This document shows positions 36,346 to 47,664 of a DNA stretch of 64,000 bases, piece by piece. The stretch covers positions 1,242,138-1,306,137 of the forward strand of contig NW_015971543.1 of the NCBI RefSeq assembly GCF_000182565.1, read 5' to 3'. Positions within the stretch are counted from its first letter, which is position 1. Each line of letters opens with the position of its first letter. The translations under genes were made by a program, and so were the position numbers. Source of the DNA: Spizellomyces punctatus DAOM BR117 (taxonomy: Eukaryota; Chytridiomycota; Chytridiomycetes; Spizellomycetales; Spizellomycetaceae). The notes beneath the pieces were generated by a model that was not told the DNA's origin, did no database searches, and was given only the letters and a program-made list of their open reading frames with translations.

Positions 36346-39300
36346 ATGGCCGGTCTGAGAGATCTACGAAATCGGGCAGTTGATTTACGTAGGAATCCGT
36401 CTTGTGCATTTTTTAAGCGCTTCCATGTATACTGACCGACCATATCTTTTGGGGTATGAAAAGGCCGCAAAGCCCACGATCTATTTTCTGGACTCTTTTA
36501 TCGTCACGGCCTTTTCTGTGCTTCTCACCCATATGTAGTCCTTTTCTTTTCCTTCTCTCTCATGTTCTTCCTGTCGTATCCTATCGTTACCCAATTACAC
36601 ACTAATCTACGTGAACGTGAACCTTCAGAACCCATCCAGTTCTGGGAGACGACATCCTCACGTACTCCTGTGGATCAAGAGAGCTTTTCGGAGAAATATG
36701 GGAGCGAGCCGTTCTTGCACCTGGAACAGATTGTTATCAATGTCAATCTAAGTGATTTCAAGGAGGGAGGCGACCGGGGGGTGCTCGATAGACGACTGCT
36801 GAAATACGCACTGGACATACAAGAAAGGATGTCCCAAGCAGTGGCGATGTTCACAGAGGAAGGTTACATTGGAACGACAGCTTACGCCAGACGATATGCT
36901 TTAGACGATATATGCTACAAACCTTATGGACGGAATAATTGCTTGATTCATTCCCCACTAGAGTACTGGGGTTCAGATCCTACCCGATTCTTGAACGACG
37001 ACGATTATTTTAGTACCCTTTCCAACGCCAGTGTAGTTTCGTCGCTTGGTATACCCATTCCCCTTCATTCGGTCTTTGGCGGGATAATGTTGGACAGCAC
37101 GACCGGTACTTTGAAGAGTGCCCAGTCAATGGTTATCACCTACTTTCTCACTGAAAGGAACCATACGTCTCCGATTCGGGAGACCGTCTCGGACGTTTGG
37201 GATAAGCTCTGGGAAAGTGTCTTTCCCCCGTCGTCGCAAATGGACGCAAGTAATATAGTTGATGGCCTACCCAATCCACTATCTTGGAGGGCAAATGGAG
37301 AGGTCAAACATATATTTTACGAGGTACCTCCGTTCCCATCAAGTACGCCGATGACGGTCTAACCCTCTTTGAATGTAGTTTGCAAGATCCACAACGTTAT
37401 TGAACGGCGAATCGCTGGTCTTAAGCGTGATGTACCTGATTGTATTCCTATACATATCTTTGGTGCTCGGAAAAGTGGACCTTGTAAAGTCCAAATTTGC
37501 GCTAGGATTCGGTGCTGTCGTCACGGTGTTCTCGGGTTTAATTATGTCAGTAGGACTCTGCTCCATGTTGGGGGTGAAGACATCCTTGGTTCCTTGGTAC
37601 GTCTTCCAGGCACAGGTGGACACCCTTGGTTGCGTCTAGTAACGTTTCGGTTTATTAGGGAAGTGCTACCATTTCTGATTATTATGGTTGGCGTGGAGAA
37701 CATCTTTGTCCTTACAAACGCGGTCGTAACAACTTCTATGGATTTGCCCGTCAAGGAACGGGTTGGATTGGGTCTTGGGAAGGTAGGAGTGTCAATGTCG
37801 CTCTCCCTTGGGGGCGAGATGTGCCTCCTACTTATTTCCTCGACAATGAGCATTCCCGCTCTACAGGTAGAATGCAGTCAATACTTTCTGGCAAAATTAT
37901 CTGCTCTAATGCTTCCCCATGCGTCTAGGATTTTTGTCTTTTTGGTGCTGTCTCAATCGTAATGGACTATCTCATGCAGATAACGTTTTTCATTACAATC
38001 TTGTCCATCGATATTCGCCGTTTGGAGGTATGGGCTACACTTTCAAGCGACCGTCGTAGTAACGATATTCTGATATGCATGACATTCCTCTGGAACGTTT
38101 CCTAGCTATCAGAACTGCACAAGCTTCGCACAATACAAAACGGCTTGAATGGCCGCCGATCATCTATCTCAGCTGCAGCGACTGCAAACATGGATGACGG
38201 ATCAACGCAAACAGAAAATGATGGCAGTGTGAGATCTAGACCACATTGGGGCGGTTACTTGATGGTAATGTCCAACGTGAGCAACCATGGATGCAAAGCT
38301 TTTTTGTACACTTAGCACACCAATAATTTAACGTGATTCTGTAGATTTTGGTGACCATATGCTTTCTCGGCTTTGGTCTTTTTGGTTCCTCCCCATCAGC
38401 AGTATTGGGGAACTCGGAAGCCCCTATCGGTTCATTCGCATCGTCACGACTATCGTCCCTGACTCCTGCCGCCAATGGCACTTTCTGCCAGAACTCCATG
38501 TGTGCGACTGCCGACGCATTCTGGCACGTGATTGATCCAGACCGTTCGGCCAAGTACGTCGAGATCCGGCCTCCGACGTACGTAGGATTTGGGGTCACTA
38601 ACGGTGAGACCGGAGCGCCATCCAGCGGCGGTGTCGATGCCAAAACCATCCGCTTTCGCGACAGGCGAACTGCGACCTTGCCGTCCTCTTTGCCGCGCCG
38701 TTTTATGGAAGGTGCTCATCCAGCCGTGTTCACCTGCACGGTTGTGTTTCTACTTTTATTTGGTACCTTATTATGTGTCATGTGCACCAGTCTCGCCTTA
38801 TGGTTCTCGAGGCTTGATGTTCGCGTTCGCGAGATGTACGCCAATGTGCGCTCTTCTGCACCCAAAGCGGCACAAGAAGTAAGTACATGGAACCCGAAAA
38901 TCCCAGACAAAATCACTTCACTGTGGAGTGGTAGCAGTGAGGATGTACAATCTGTCATGTTTGCACGTGGAATGGTTACATGGCTTGGAGGTGATGAAAA
39001 GACGAGATGTTGGACAAATGCAGAAAGAGTACTGCCTAGACGGCGCCGTGGCAGACGAAAATATGGTCGCGATACTTGCTACGCGGTTTATAAGGGTTAT
39101 AATGACGAAGAAGCAATCGCATGTGGGACGGACACGGGTCTTATTTACGTGTGGAGCCCACGATCGGATGATGTGCTGTTCCATCATACTAGTCCCTGTT
39201 GCGATACGGGTGTCTCAGTTACGCGCATTCTATGGAGGTCGATTTGGAAAATACCTATCCTTTGTGCTGGAATGAGTGATGGGTGCATCGTGGTGTTAAC

Positions 39301-41152
39301 TTGGGACTCAGGCTCATCCTTGCACACAGAGCGGCCTTCTGAGCCTGTATGCTGTCGGCTGAAAGGGCACACTGGACGAATTAATGACATGCAGCTGGAC
39401 ATGCATGGAAGTCTGTTGACAACTTCGGATGATGGAACCGCTCGTTGCTGGACGATGCAGAGTACACATGGACCATGCTTGGAATGGTGCTTAACGGCCG
39501 TATTCAACGGACACCGCGGTGCCATCTCGAGCCTCGCCTTCGATTCTGAAACCGGGATTTTAGCCACGGGCGGAACCCACGGGGAAATTTTTCTGTGGAA
39601 TGTAGAAGCTAAAAAGCCGTTGGGAAGCATCCTGGCGGGCAGTGCTGACGCTCCCATAAAGAAGAACGACCCAGGATATGGGGTGACTCTCAACGCCGTT
39701 TTCCTGCATCGCACCCAATGGGCAGAAAACACCGGCAAATATATGCTCTGCAGCGCAGGGAATGACCAATGCGTCCGAATATGGGAAGTTACTCTGACCT
39801 TAAAGTCGGAAGAAGGACCTCTAACCCCGAGTATTACCCGTAATCGAAGTCTGAGTGCACCTACCACGGCAATACCGACTCCTCGGGATCTTACCGTGCG
39901 GAGAGAAAGTTTCGTGTGTCGAGATGCAGGCATCTTGAACGTGAATCATGCCCCAGTTGGGAATGTGAGTTCGGATGTCAAGGCAACTCGATGTGCTTCC
40001 GATGTGTCAAGCATCAATGTACGGTACATGGGCGTGATACAGCAGCCCGGCTGTGTCACCGCCGTAATGGAGGGGTCTATGCTGATCGGAGCACGAACTG
40101 TATCACATTCTGGCGAACCCCAAAGCCACAGAACGGTGCTAGATAAACGATTACCCTTCGGCGGTGTTATAAAGCGGTTTTTCGGAAGTTCCGGAGGAAA
40201 TGGAGCGGCCGCTGAGAGACGGTCAAGAGTAGGCTGTGAGGGAAACGCGAGCGATTGGTGGTGGGAGCTGTGGATAGTCAATCTGGCTGACCCGAAGGAC
40301 CCCACACGTATTTTTCGGACCGTAAAGCTGGGAAAGGATGAGCTCCGTGGGTTGGGATGTAGGCCCAGACATCCTATCCAAGAGTCAGAAATATCAACAG
40401 AGCGATGTTCTTCGCAACTGATGATGGGGCAAGGAGTCTACAGGCCTTCAGCGGCGGGTCTGCTTCAGCGCAGTCGCCGTCCAAAAGCATCACGACGCTC
40501 CACCCACGAAGATCTCAACCGGGTGCACGATCTTTCATTGCAGAGACCAGACAGGGAAATTACAAAGCGATATCGAGCAGATTCAAAATTGGACTGCCAA
40601 TCAAGGAGTGGCGAGGACCAAGAACTCTCATTGTCGCAGGACGTGAATGGATGTCGTAGGCCTTCACAAATCCAAACTCCATTTGCATCGGCAACACCGC
40701 CCGCAGCGGTTCAGATAGAGAAAACCGCGATATACACATCGGAAGCTGGCAGAAGCCCTTGTAATGGGCCAGTACAGTCGAACTTGCCACAGTGCTCCGA
40801 TAGCGAAGATCTTTCTCTTGAGTCCTCTGACGATGACAGAGCAGAGTCGGCAAGCGCAATTTCAGATAGCACTTTAGAATCGGAAGAGAGTACCTGCTCA
40901 TCATCAGGACCTAGCCCATCATACACCGACTCTTCATCAGATGGAGAGCAGCTGGGCGAAGAACAACTGCCCGTTCTACAAATTCGTTCTCTTGCAGCTT
41001 GTGAGGAGGGTATTACCGTTGGGTTTGGCAACTATGTCAAGGTCATTACGTTTGATGGTAGAGCTGAAGAGAAAGCTGGAGAAGGGCATCGATTCCGAAA
41101 TGGATGGCTCAATCACTCTGGCTCAGCGCCGGGAAAAGTTCATGTTGCGTAG
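36346..41152 (+). CDS. SCAP: SREBP cleavage-activating protein (sterol sensor)
   Basis: Exons 36346-36388, 36464-37323, 37379-37596, 37659-37866, 37929-38027, 38106-38264 and 38345-41152 (1464 aa). The small first exon was inferred: it supplies an ATG and joins in frame (75-nt intron) to an open stretch that encodes TM1 with a His-Gly-Leu-Phe-Cys-Ala-Ser-His-Pro lead, as in animal SCAP; an acceptor at 36472 is also possible. A luminal loop follows (about 60-300), then five membrane spans of the sterol-sensing domain (about 305-500) with Val-Gly-Val-Glu-Asn and Phe-Cys-Leu-Phe. After it comes Leu-Glu-Leu-Ser-Glu-Leu, matching the MELADL site that binds COPII. Two more spans and a WD40 propeller (repeats near residues 830 and 875) make the cytosolic SREBP-binding part, followed by an acidic Ser-rich insert. 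SCAP escorts SREBP from ER to Golgi when sterol is low. Confidence 0.9.
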
Positions 41153-43620
41153 CTTTTACTACCGTTTGCACTGAGACACTATTCTTTTTACTGTAAATAT
41201 GTGACGAATGCATATTGTTTTTTTTCGCTTCTTGCACTACTGTGATCCGTGTACCGATGACATTTCCACTTGGAGAAGTCTTTCCAATCTTCCGCTAAAC
41301 ATACTTAGTTCCTATAACTTTGGCAGTAATACCTCTAGCGTGTTTTATATGGGATGGTATGGCAGCCCGACGCATTTATTCGGGTGGACTGGCAGGTATG
41401 TCGGACAAGAGTTTGTTGCCGTATAGTTCGGGTTTGACCGCTCACTGTGAATCATCGACGGGGTCAATCTCACTCATCGATCCCTGCAGGTCAAATAAGC
41501 GTGATATATTGTAACACATGTTTGGCAGGTCACTCTACTGGTATTTAAGCGAATTCACTGAGATGATCAGTTTGGCTTCATCTGTGACCAAAGATGCTGA
41601 ATAACCTTTGCGTGCAACAGCAGCAGCCAAGCCGACACGAGAGCGACGACCTCCCGGGAGGCGAGTGAATCAGGAGCGAAGTCAAATACGGCGGTGAAGC
41701 TCTGCCATCTCAAACATGACCCAAGACAGGCCTTCCTGATGGATGAATTCATTTGATAACCCATGCAGGAATGCTGAGAGTTCAAAGTTACTCATACTAG
41801 TAAGAATAATGAGACTAAACAGACTCGCGGGCTTCTTTCGAGTTTTTGTTAAGATCTACACAAGATATATCGATGATGGTAATCCCTGCTATTCCCTGTT
41901 CCGTGCAATGCCAAGACCACGACTGTTTCTTCCTTTGTGTAGTGCATATTTCCAACATACTTTGCATGCAAAGCATTTGGAACACGTTCCAAAAATTGGG
42001 CCGACCAAAGTAGGGTCGACCACATAGATAGTTTATGAACTGGGTGTCGGCTCACTTCATCTCAGCCGGAACTTCACTGATGGAGCGCTTCCACCACGGA
42101 GAGAGACGGATGGGGACAAACACCGTGCGCAGCAAGCGGCCTCTTTTATAGCTTTTGTTTGCATCACGTGGTATGGCGCAGACATGATTACGTACGTCCT
42201 CGTTCACCGGCTTGATCTACATCGTTCCCCAAACTCTCCTATTTGAATCTAAGAAAGCTCTCGTGAATCAATCGGAACCTATAAGTCTAGATTGAGTTGA
42301 ACCTTTGGAGATTTTAACAAGTCTCTGGGATCATCTGAAATCTGTGGAAGCAGCTATCCTAAATCGACTGGATAACAACTCAAAGCAGATAGGGTGTGGT
42401 TGTCGCTAATTCTAGGATCTAGGCTTTCTACTTTAGATATAGCGTGCTTAATACTTTGTTAGCCAAAGAGGGGCGAGTTCTCGTTTTAGAGAATGCTGAC
42501 ATAGGAACATGAAATGTGGTCCAAAGGGAGGTATATTAAGTGTGAACCCCCCCCCCCCCCCCCCCTGTGGGGTGCAACGCACGTCCAGAAGAACCAAAAA
42601 TGGCAAAAAAGATGCAGTTCATGATTATTTGTATCTTCCGCATTGAAAGAATAAGTAATAAAAAACTAAATAAGTGGAGTTAATCCAGTGTCAGAAATGA
42701 GTAGGCCATAATTTCAGATCAAGTTTTTCCTTAAAATGCGACATGCCGCCTCGCAAACCAGAGGAACCGCGGGCAAAGTCTGCTCGGACGATCTATCACG
42801 TTGGTTGGTCTCCGTTTATACTTTGATTTTCGAGATGCTGAACACGAATGCTCTTTAATTCTAGAGCCAACATTTGGAACAGTTGGCCTTGAAGATATCC
42901 AGGACTCACAAATCTGCATTCGATCAACCAAGAGCGCAATTTGGAGAACACAATGACAATTGCGCTAGGCAACTGATTTTGACAACAAGAATTGAGTTCT
43001 GATGCCGTGAACGACTGAACAATTGATTTACTATGAGCTTTGGAGTACTTTTTTGCGCTCAAAGACTCATTTCTCGTATCAGCCCAGTGAGCATCAAGGT
43101 ATCTCGTTTAAACATTTTGGATCACAGAAGCGGCAGGAGAAGGAGCAATTATTAGGAAAGGAGGGATCAGCTCGGGCCTCGTACATGTTCCCTCAAAATA
43201 AAACCAAACAAAAACTCGAATATCTAGTAAAAAGGTTCTTAGTAGTAGATGGGGGGCAGACAAGGGGGGGTTTATATAGAAAAAAGAGCAGATACATTGA
43301 GTCATGGCGCATCATGCAGGTGGCAACTGCAGAATATTCCTCTCATAGATAGCTGCAAAGGGATAGTAATTGCAATCCGTTCTTGGCTGCAGGTATTGGA
43401 CCCCTTTTCATAGTATGGCCGCCCATATTGGACCTGTTTTTCATGATGGAGCATCTTTTGTGCATCGAACCATACTTCATTTGCTTAAATCGAAGGAGGC
43501 ATCTTGCATTTCATCTCGTGGCTGCATATATCTGCAGACTGAGTCTTTATTTTGCCCACACACAAATTATATGGAACATCAGGAGGAATTATTCCTCCTT
43601 ATTTTATATCGAGTACAAAA
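41153..43620. other. Gene-poor island, left part
   Basis: About 2.5 kb after SCAP. All open frames are short, overlap on both strands and show no domain. It contains a 19-base C run and AT-rich stretches. I see no gene here. Confidence 0.55.
42547..42565. repeat. Poly-C tract (19 C)
   Basis: An uninterrupted run of 19 C (G on the other strand), flanked by GTGAA and TGTGGGG. Such long C/G runs are rare in this window and prone to length errors. Confidence 0.9.
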
Positions 43621-43650
43621 GGGTTGAGGTTGACGTTCGGGTTTTAGGGT

Positions 43651-43858
43651 TCGGGTTAGTGTTCGGATTCGCGGTAGGGCCATGGCTCGCTAACGATCGT
43701 CATGGGGTTATAGTGGAGAGCGACATTGGCGAGTGGATAGCGTTCCTGTTAGCGTTCAGGTTAAGATTCGGGTTAGTGTTCGGATTCGGGGCAGGGCCAT
43801 GGCTCGCTAGCGCTCGTTTTGGAGTTATAGTGGAGAGTGATATTGGCGAGTGGATAGC
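43651..43858. repeat. Two-copy tandem repeat, 117-bp period
   Basis: The first copy starts at 43651 (TCGGGTTAGTGTTCGGATTC) and the second at 43768; they share most of about 90 bp, including a GGGCCATGGCTCGCTA core and a TGGAGAG...GGCGAGTGGATAGC end. The period is a multiple of three, so one frame stays open through both, but nothing else supports coding. Confidence 0.8.
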
Positions 43859-44254
43859 TCTCATCTCCGTGCCAGTGTCCACATGCTAATTACACTGTTA
43901 TTCGGGTTAAGCAACAACTGAGCTTTGGGAGAGGGGGATTGGAAGACGAGCATTTGGGTCAAGCAATGGGACAGGAAATGGGAATATGGCAACTTGTGCG
44001 CTGGTTGACATTTCGCACCAACGGCTTCTTTCTCGGTCGTCGCTGCTTCAGCTGCAGTGGCTATTTCCTGGGATGCTATCTCTGGAGAGTGGCCCCGCCA
44101 GACTCGCTTAAACGCATTGACAACCCGTCCAGTGACGATATTGAAGGCATCTACCGCGCGACGACATTGGCCAGCATCTAATGGTGTCGGCTCTGTGGGC
44201 TCATTTTATGCGCGGGTTTGGTTTGTTCGGCTTGTTGGATGTTTGGCATGGTCG

Positions 44255-44358
44255 AAAGAACATTAACTGTAGGAATGAAGAAAGAACGGTAACCGTAGGG
44301 ATGAAGAACGGACGTTAACGGTGGAAATGAAGGAAGAACGTTAACCGTAGGGACGAGG
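44255..44358. repeat. 26-bp minisatellite, four copies
   Basis: Four units of 26 bp (44255, 44281, 44307, 44333) with consensus AAGAACGTTAACCGTAGGGA plus TGAAG. Copies differ at a few positions each. Confidence 0.85.
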
Positions 44359-45044
44359 AAACAATATAGACACAAAGAAAGGAGGAAATTGGGCAATGGA
44401 AACCAATAGTGCGAGTGAAGCCTCTTTCACCCATTACAATGGTGGTGGGACATTCTATTGCTCAATCGCAGCCCTGTCGAATCGAGTTGCATCTGTATGC
44501 GGTGGGTAAGCCCTGTGGAATCAGTCGCTAATCCAAAGATATTGTATATGCAAATTGCTCCAATTGGTTTTCTTTTGCGATTTAAAGTGCCAGCCATGTA
44601 GAAATATGTGTTTCCCACGACTTTTACTAATATATATTGTAGTAAAAGAATTCTGTGAACCGAGTTTTCCTAGTAGCATCTGATATACATCAAGGACGTA
44701 CCCAAGTGCCTACCCACCGCGAGCCTTGTCCTCGATCAGGCTTCTTTTGTTTTAGTTGTTCGATCAACACACTAATGATATTTTCAGTTGTAATGCTAAT
44801 CGCCTTTTCAAGTTCCTGCGTATTTTACGTGGAATATCAGGCCTAGCGGTACGACTTGTCTGGAATATATATGGAATAAAGGGTTAGGGTAGAAAAACTT
44901 GTATCGAAAGAGACATAAAGAGAAGTCGCGGCAGCTAGCCAACAGCGACATTGCAAGCCAAGAACTAGCCTTCTGAACACTAACTTTAGGTTTACTGCCG
45001 CACCCACCACTGACCCACACGTTCGCCTGCAAATCCTGCTCGGT

Positions 45045-46198
45045 TCACCCATAAGCGATCTCTTTGCCTCTTGGCCCCAAACTATCAGCAGAGACCCTCT
45101 TTTAGGATTCTTAGATGTACTCTTGCGTGCACGCACGGGACTGTTGGGACCTGCAAGATAAATCTGTGCGTAGTTATATCCATATCTTTGGTCGAGAGGC
45201 CTGATTCGTGGGTAGTTTATATGCAAATACCAAGGGAATCGCTGATTGACTACGCTTGTCAACGCAATCACTTTCAATACCAGGGGATATCGGTGATGAA
45301 GAAGAAAATCGAAAAGCCCAGAAAATAGCCCGTTCCGTTAACACCTAACGTCTTTGCTACGGACGCTGCGGTTGACTATAGTTGTAAACGGGATAGTTGC
45401 AGTAGTGGAAACGACGGGTGCTACAGTGACGAATATGTTTCCGGCGTAATTTATATGGAATACCAGGTGTTAGTGGTAATTGCTGGATCCAGCATATACA
45501 CGCACCGGACCGTTAGGACCTGCCTAGAACACGGCCGTTTAATGAAGGTATGATATCTGCAGATTTTATATGCAACACCAGGGAGATTGCTGCTTGACTA
45601 CACACTGTCAATGCAACAGCTTCTAGCCCTTAACCAAATAGCGATATGAATGAAGGGTAATTCATATGGAAAAATAGAACTCCCCTTAACCCATGCCTCT
45701 CGCCCCCAAACCACCAACCCTCTTTAGGATTCTGAGACCTTTTCCAATGCGCAGGACTGTTAGGACCTGCTAAAAGCTTGTTACAAGTCCATCACATGAA
45801 GGTATGATTCCTGCGTAGCTTATATCCAATATACAGAACCCCCTTTAACCGATACCTTTTGCCTCTCGCCCCCAAACTAGGAACCCTCTTTTAGGATTTA
45901 AGACCTTTCCGCCATGCACGGAATTGTTGGAACTTGTTGTAAGTCCGTTACATAGAGATATGATTCCTCCATGATATATTTGGAATACCACGGGAATTAC
46001 CATTTGATAACACTTGTCAATGCAACAACTTGTACCATTCAACCAAATCGTGGCGGTAGGCATGATTCCTGCGCTATTTATATGGAATGTACGGTCTAGC
46101 GGTATGATTTCTGCGTAGTTTATGTGAAATGCCCGGCCTGGAGGTATGATTCTTGCATGATTTATATGCAATTCAACAATATATGTATGGTATACTTT
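45045..46198. repeat. Diverged long repeats containing decayed tRNA-half-like motifs
   Basis: At least four related blocks begin near 45045, 45480, 45690 and 45850. Shared landmarks in order: GCCTCT(T/C)GCCCCCAAAC, a CTCTTTTAGGATT segment, a GGACTGTT(A/G)GGACCTG segment, a GGTATGATTCCTGCG-like motif, TATATGGAATACCA, and in three copies a TTGAC/TTGATAACAC...TGTCAACGCAA segment. The GGTATGATTCCTGCG motif resembles the inner part of the tRNA-Pro 5' half found intact downstream. Borders are approximate. Confidence 0.6.
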
Positions 46199-46675
46199 CT
46201 ATCATTGACCTAGCAGCATGATTCCTGCGCAGGTTACATGCAAATCAAGATGGTTCTTTGGTCGAAAGGCATGATTCCTGCGTGATTTGGTATGGAATTC
46301 ATAAGGTTCTTTGGTCTAGCGGCATGATTCCTGCGCAGGTTACATGCAAATCAAGACGGTTCTTTGGTCGAGAGGCATGATTCCTGTGTGATTTGGTATG
46401 GAATTCATAAGGTTCTTTGGTCTAGCGGCATGATTCCTGCGCAGGTTACATGCAAATCAAGACGGTTCTTTGGTCGAAAGGCATGATTCCTGCGTGATTT
46501 GGTATGGAATTCATAAGGTTCTTTGGTCTAGCGGCATGATTCCTGTGTAGGTTACATGCAAATCAAGACGGTTCTTTGGTCGAAAGGCATGATTCCTGCG
46601 TGATTTGGTATGGAATTCATAAGGTTCTTTGGTCTAGCGGCATGATTCCTGTGTAGGTTACATGCAAATCAAGAC
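46199..46675 (+). repeat. Tandem array of tRNA-Pro 5'-half monomers (53 bp, 106-bp dimers)
   Basis: Eight regular 53-bp monomers start at 46252, 46305, 46358, 46411, 46464, 46517, 46570 and 46623, with one decayed monomer at 46199. Each starts with about 30 bases matching the 5' half of the tRNA-Pro at 46676 (GGTTCTTTGGTC..., then CATGATTCCTG). Two types alternate: A has TCTAGCGG and a GGTTACATGCAAATCAAGAC spacer; B has TCGAAAGG (or TCGAGAGG) and a GATTTGGTATGGAATTCATAA spacer. The array is in register with the tRNA, which starts exactly 53 bp after the last monomer. A-type monomers keep a full Pol III A box (TGGTCTAGCGG); none has a convincing B box. Confidence 0.9.
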
Positions 46676-46747
46676 GGTTCTTTGGTCTAGTGGCATGATT
46701 CCTGCTTCGGGTGCAGGAGGTCCCGGGTTCGATCCCCGGAAGAACCC
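46676..46747 (+). tRNA. tRNA-Pro (anticodon CGG)
   Basis: 72 nt without CCA. Acceptor stem GGTTCTT pairs with AAGAACC, with discriminator C. The D arm follows TG with an AGTGG-type loop. The anticodon arm is CCTGC-TTCGGGT-GCAGG, giving CGG, which reads proline codon CCG. The T arm has CCGGG-TTCGATC-CCCGG. A box TGGTCTAGTGG and B box GGTTCGATCC are both intact, there is no intron, and a T7 terminator follows. It sits at the downstream end of the tandem array of its own 5' half. Confidence 0.95.
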
Positions 46748-46769
46748 CTTCCACAGGACCCTCCCAGAC

Positions 46770-46776
46770 TTTTTTT
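46770..46776 (+). terminator. RNA polymerase III terminator of tRNA-Pro
   Basis: Seven T residues 22 nt after the mature 3' end of the tRNA, the usual Pol III stop signal. Confidence 0.75.
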
Positions 46777-46844
46777 ATCTTTGGGAGCTGCTGGGTTTTG
46801 TAAAGTGCGTAGTAGGAGCATTCCTCGCAAACACCAAATCGCAA

Positions 46845-46867
46845 TTTTTTTTTTTTTTTTTTTTTTT
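46845..46867. repeat. Poly-T tract (23 T)
   Basis: Uninterrupted run of 23 T (A on the minus strand). Read on the minus strand it could be the A-tail scar of a retroposed RNA; no target-site duplication was identified. Confidence 0.85.
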
Positions 46868-47246
46868 CATTTTGACAACTCGTATCGACCTATTCCCCGG
46901 AATAACCCCTACTGGAGTTGGTCAGATCTATTTTTTTGGTCATGTCAACCTCATGCGTAAGATGACGCCGAGTTCATCGCCCTACTGGAGCAAAACCGCA
47001 CATTGTTTCATCTATGCGTTATGAATAGAATGGATATTAACTTTACTTTGAGTTAACCATAGTAACTTTCTTTAACTGTGCAATTTATACAGAAGAATAG
47101 TTTGTAAATTATTAAAAAGTTGCGGTGGCCAGATTCATTTCAACCTCAGGCTTGAATTTAATGCCCAACTCGTTCCATTTCCTCAAGGCCCATGGTCTAA
47201 ACATCTTGTGAACGACATTAAAACGAAGCCAAGTTCTAAACTACAC

Positions 47247-47664
47247 ACCCTAACCCTGAACCCTAACGCCGAAACTCGAACCTTAACCCCAAACGACTAA
47301 CCCGAACACTAACCCAACCCGAATCCCCGAATCCAACGCATACCCAAACCCCGAATCATCATTCCCTCGTAATCTGTCCAGCTGCTTTGACCGAGGTAAG
47401 ACCTAGCCGAGTTCATCCCCCTGCTGAAGTTCGCCAGTCAATTCATTCATGATTTTTTGGTTCTGTCATCCTCGGGCTTCAACATACAAACTTACCCCCG
47501 AACCTGTTCCATATTCTCAAGAAATTGCCTCTCGACAAACTTCTTTTGGACGACGTAAAACGAAGCCGAGTTCTATACCACAAACCCCAACCCTGAACCC
47601 TAATGCCGAAACCCGAATCCTAACCCAACCCGAATCCCGAATCCAAGACCTAACCCAAACCACG
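47247..47664. repeat. Degenerate telomere-like sequence in two diverged direct copies
   Basis: 47247-47353 and 47583-47664 are rich in CCCTAA, CCCTGAA and CCCGAA units. Both are preceded by the same context (an ACG(A/C)...AAACGAAGCC(A/G)AGTTCTA segment), so a unit of about 330 bp was duplicated. A few related G-rich units on the plus strand lie near 43640-43665. Confidence 0.7.

Noticed and set aside
36194-36409. 71-codon minus-strand frame between NUP93 and SCAP
   Set aside because: It overlaps the inferred first exon and intron of SCAP, and the peptide resembles nothing.
41567-42055. Short frames on both strands after SCAP
   Set aside because: No start context, domain or codon pattern distinguishing them from random DNA.
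44621-44648. Perfect 9-bp inverted repeat (CTTTTACTA / TAGTAAAAG, 10-nt loop)
   Set aside because: A single AT-rich hairpin with no nearby gene end; likely chance.
46199-46675. CRISPR-like periodic array
   Set aside because: Repeat and spacer both recur (A/B alternation) and the repeat is a tRNA half; spacers are not unique and the genome is eukaryotic.
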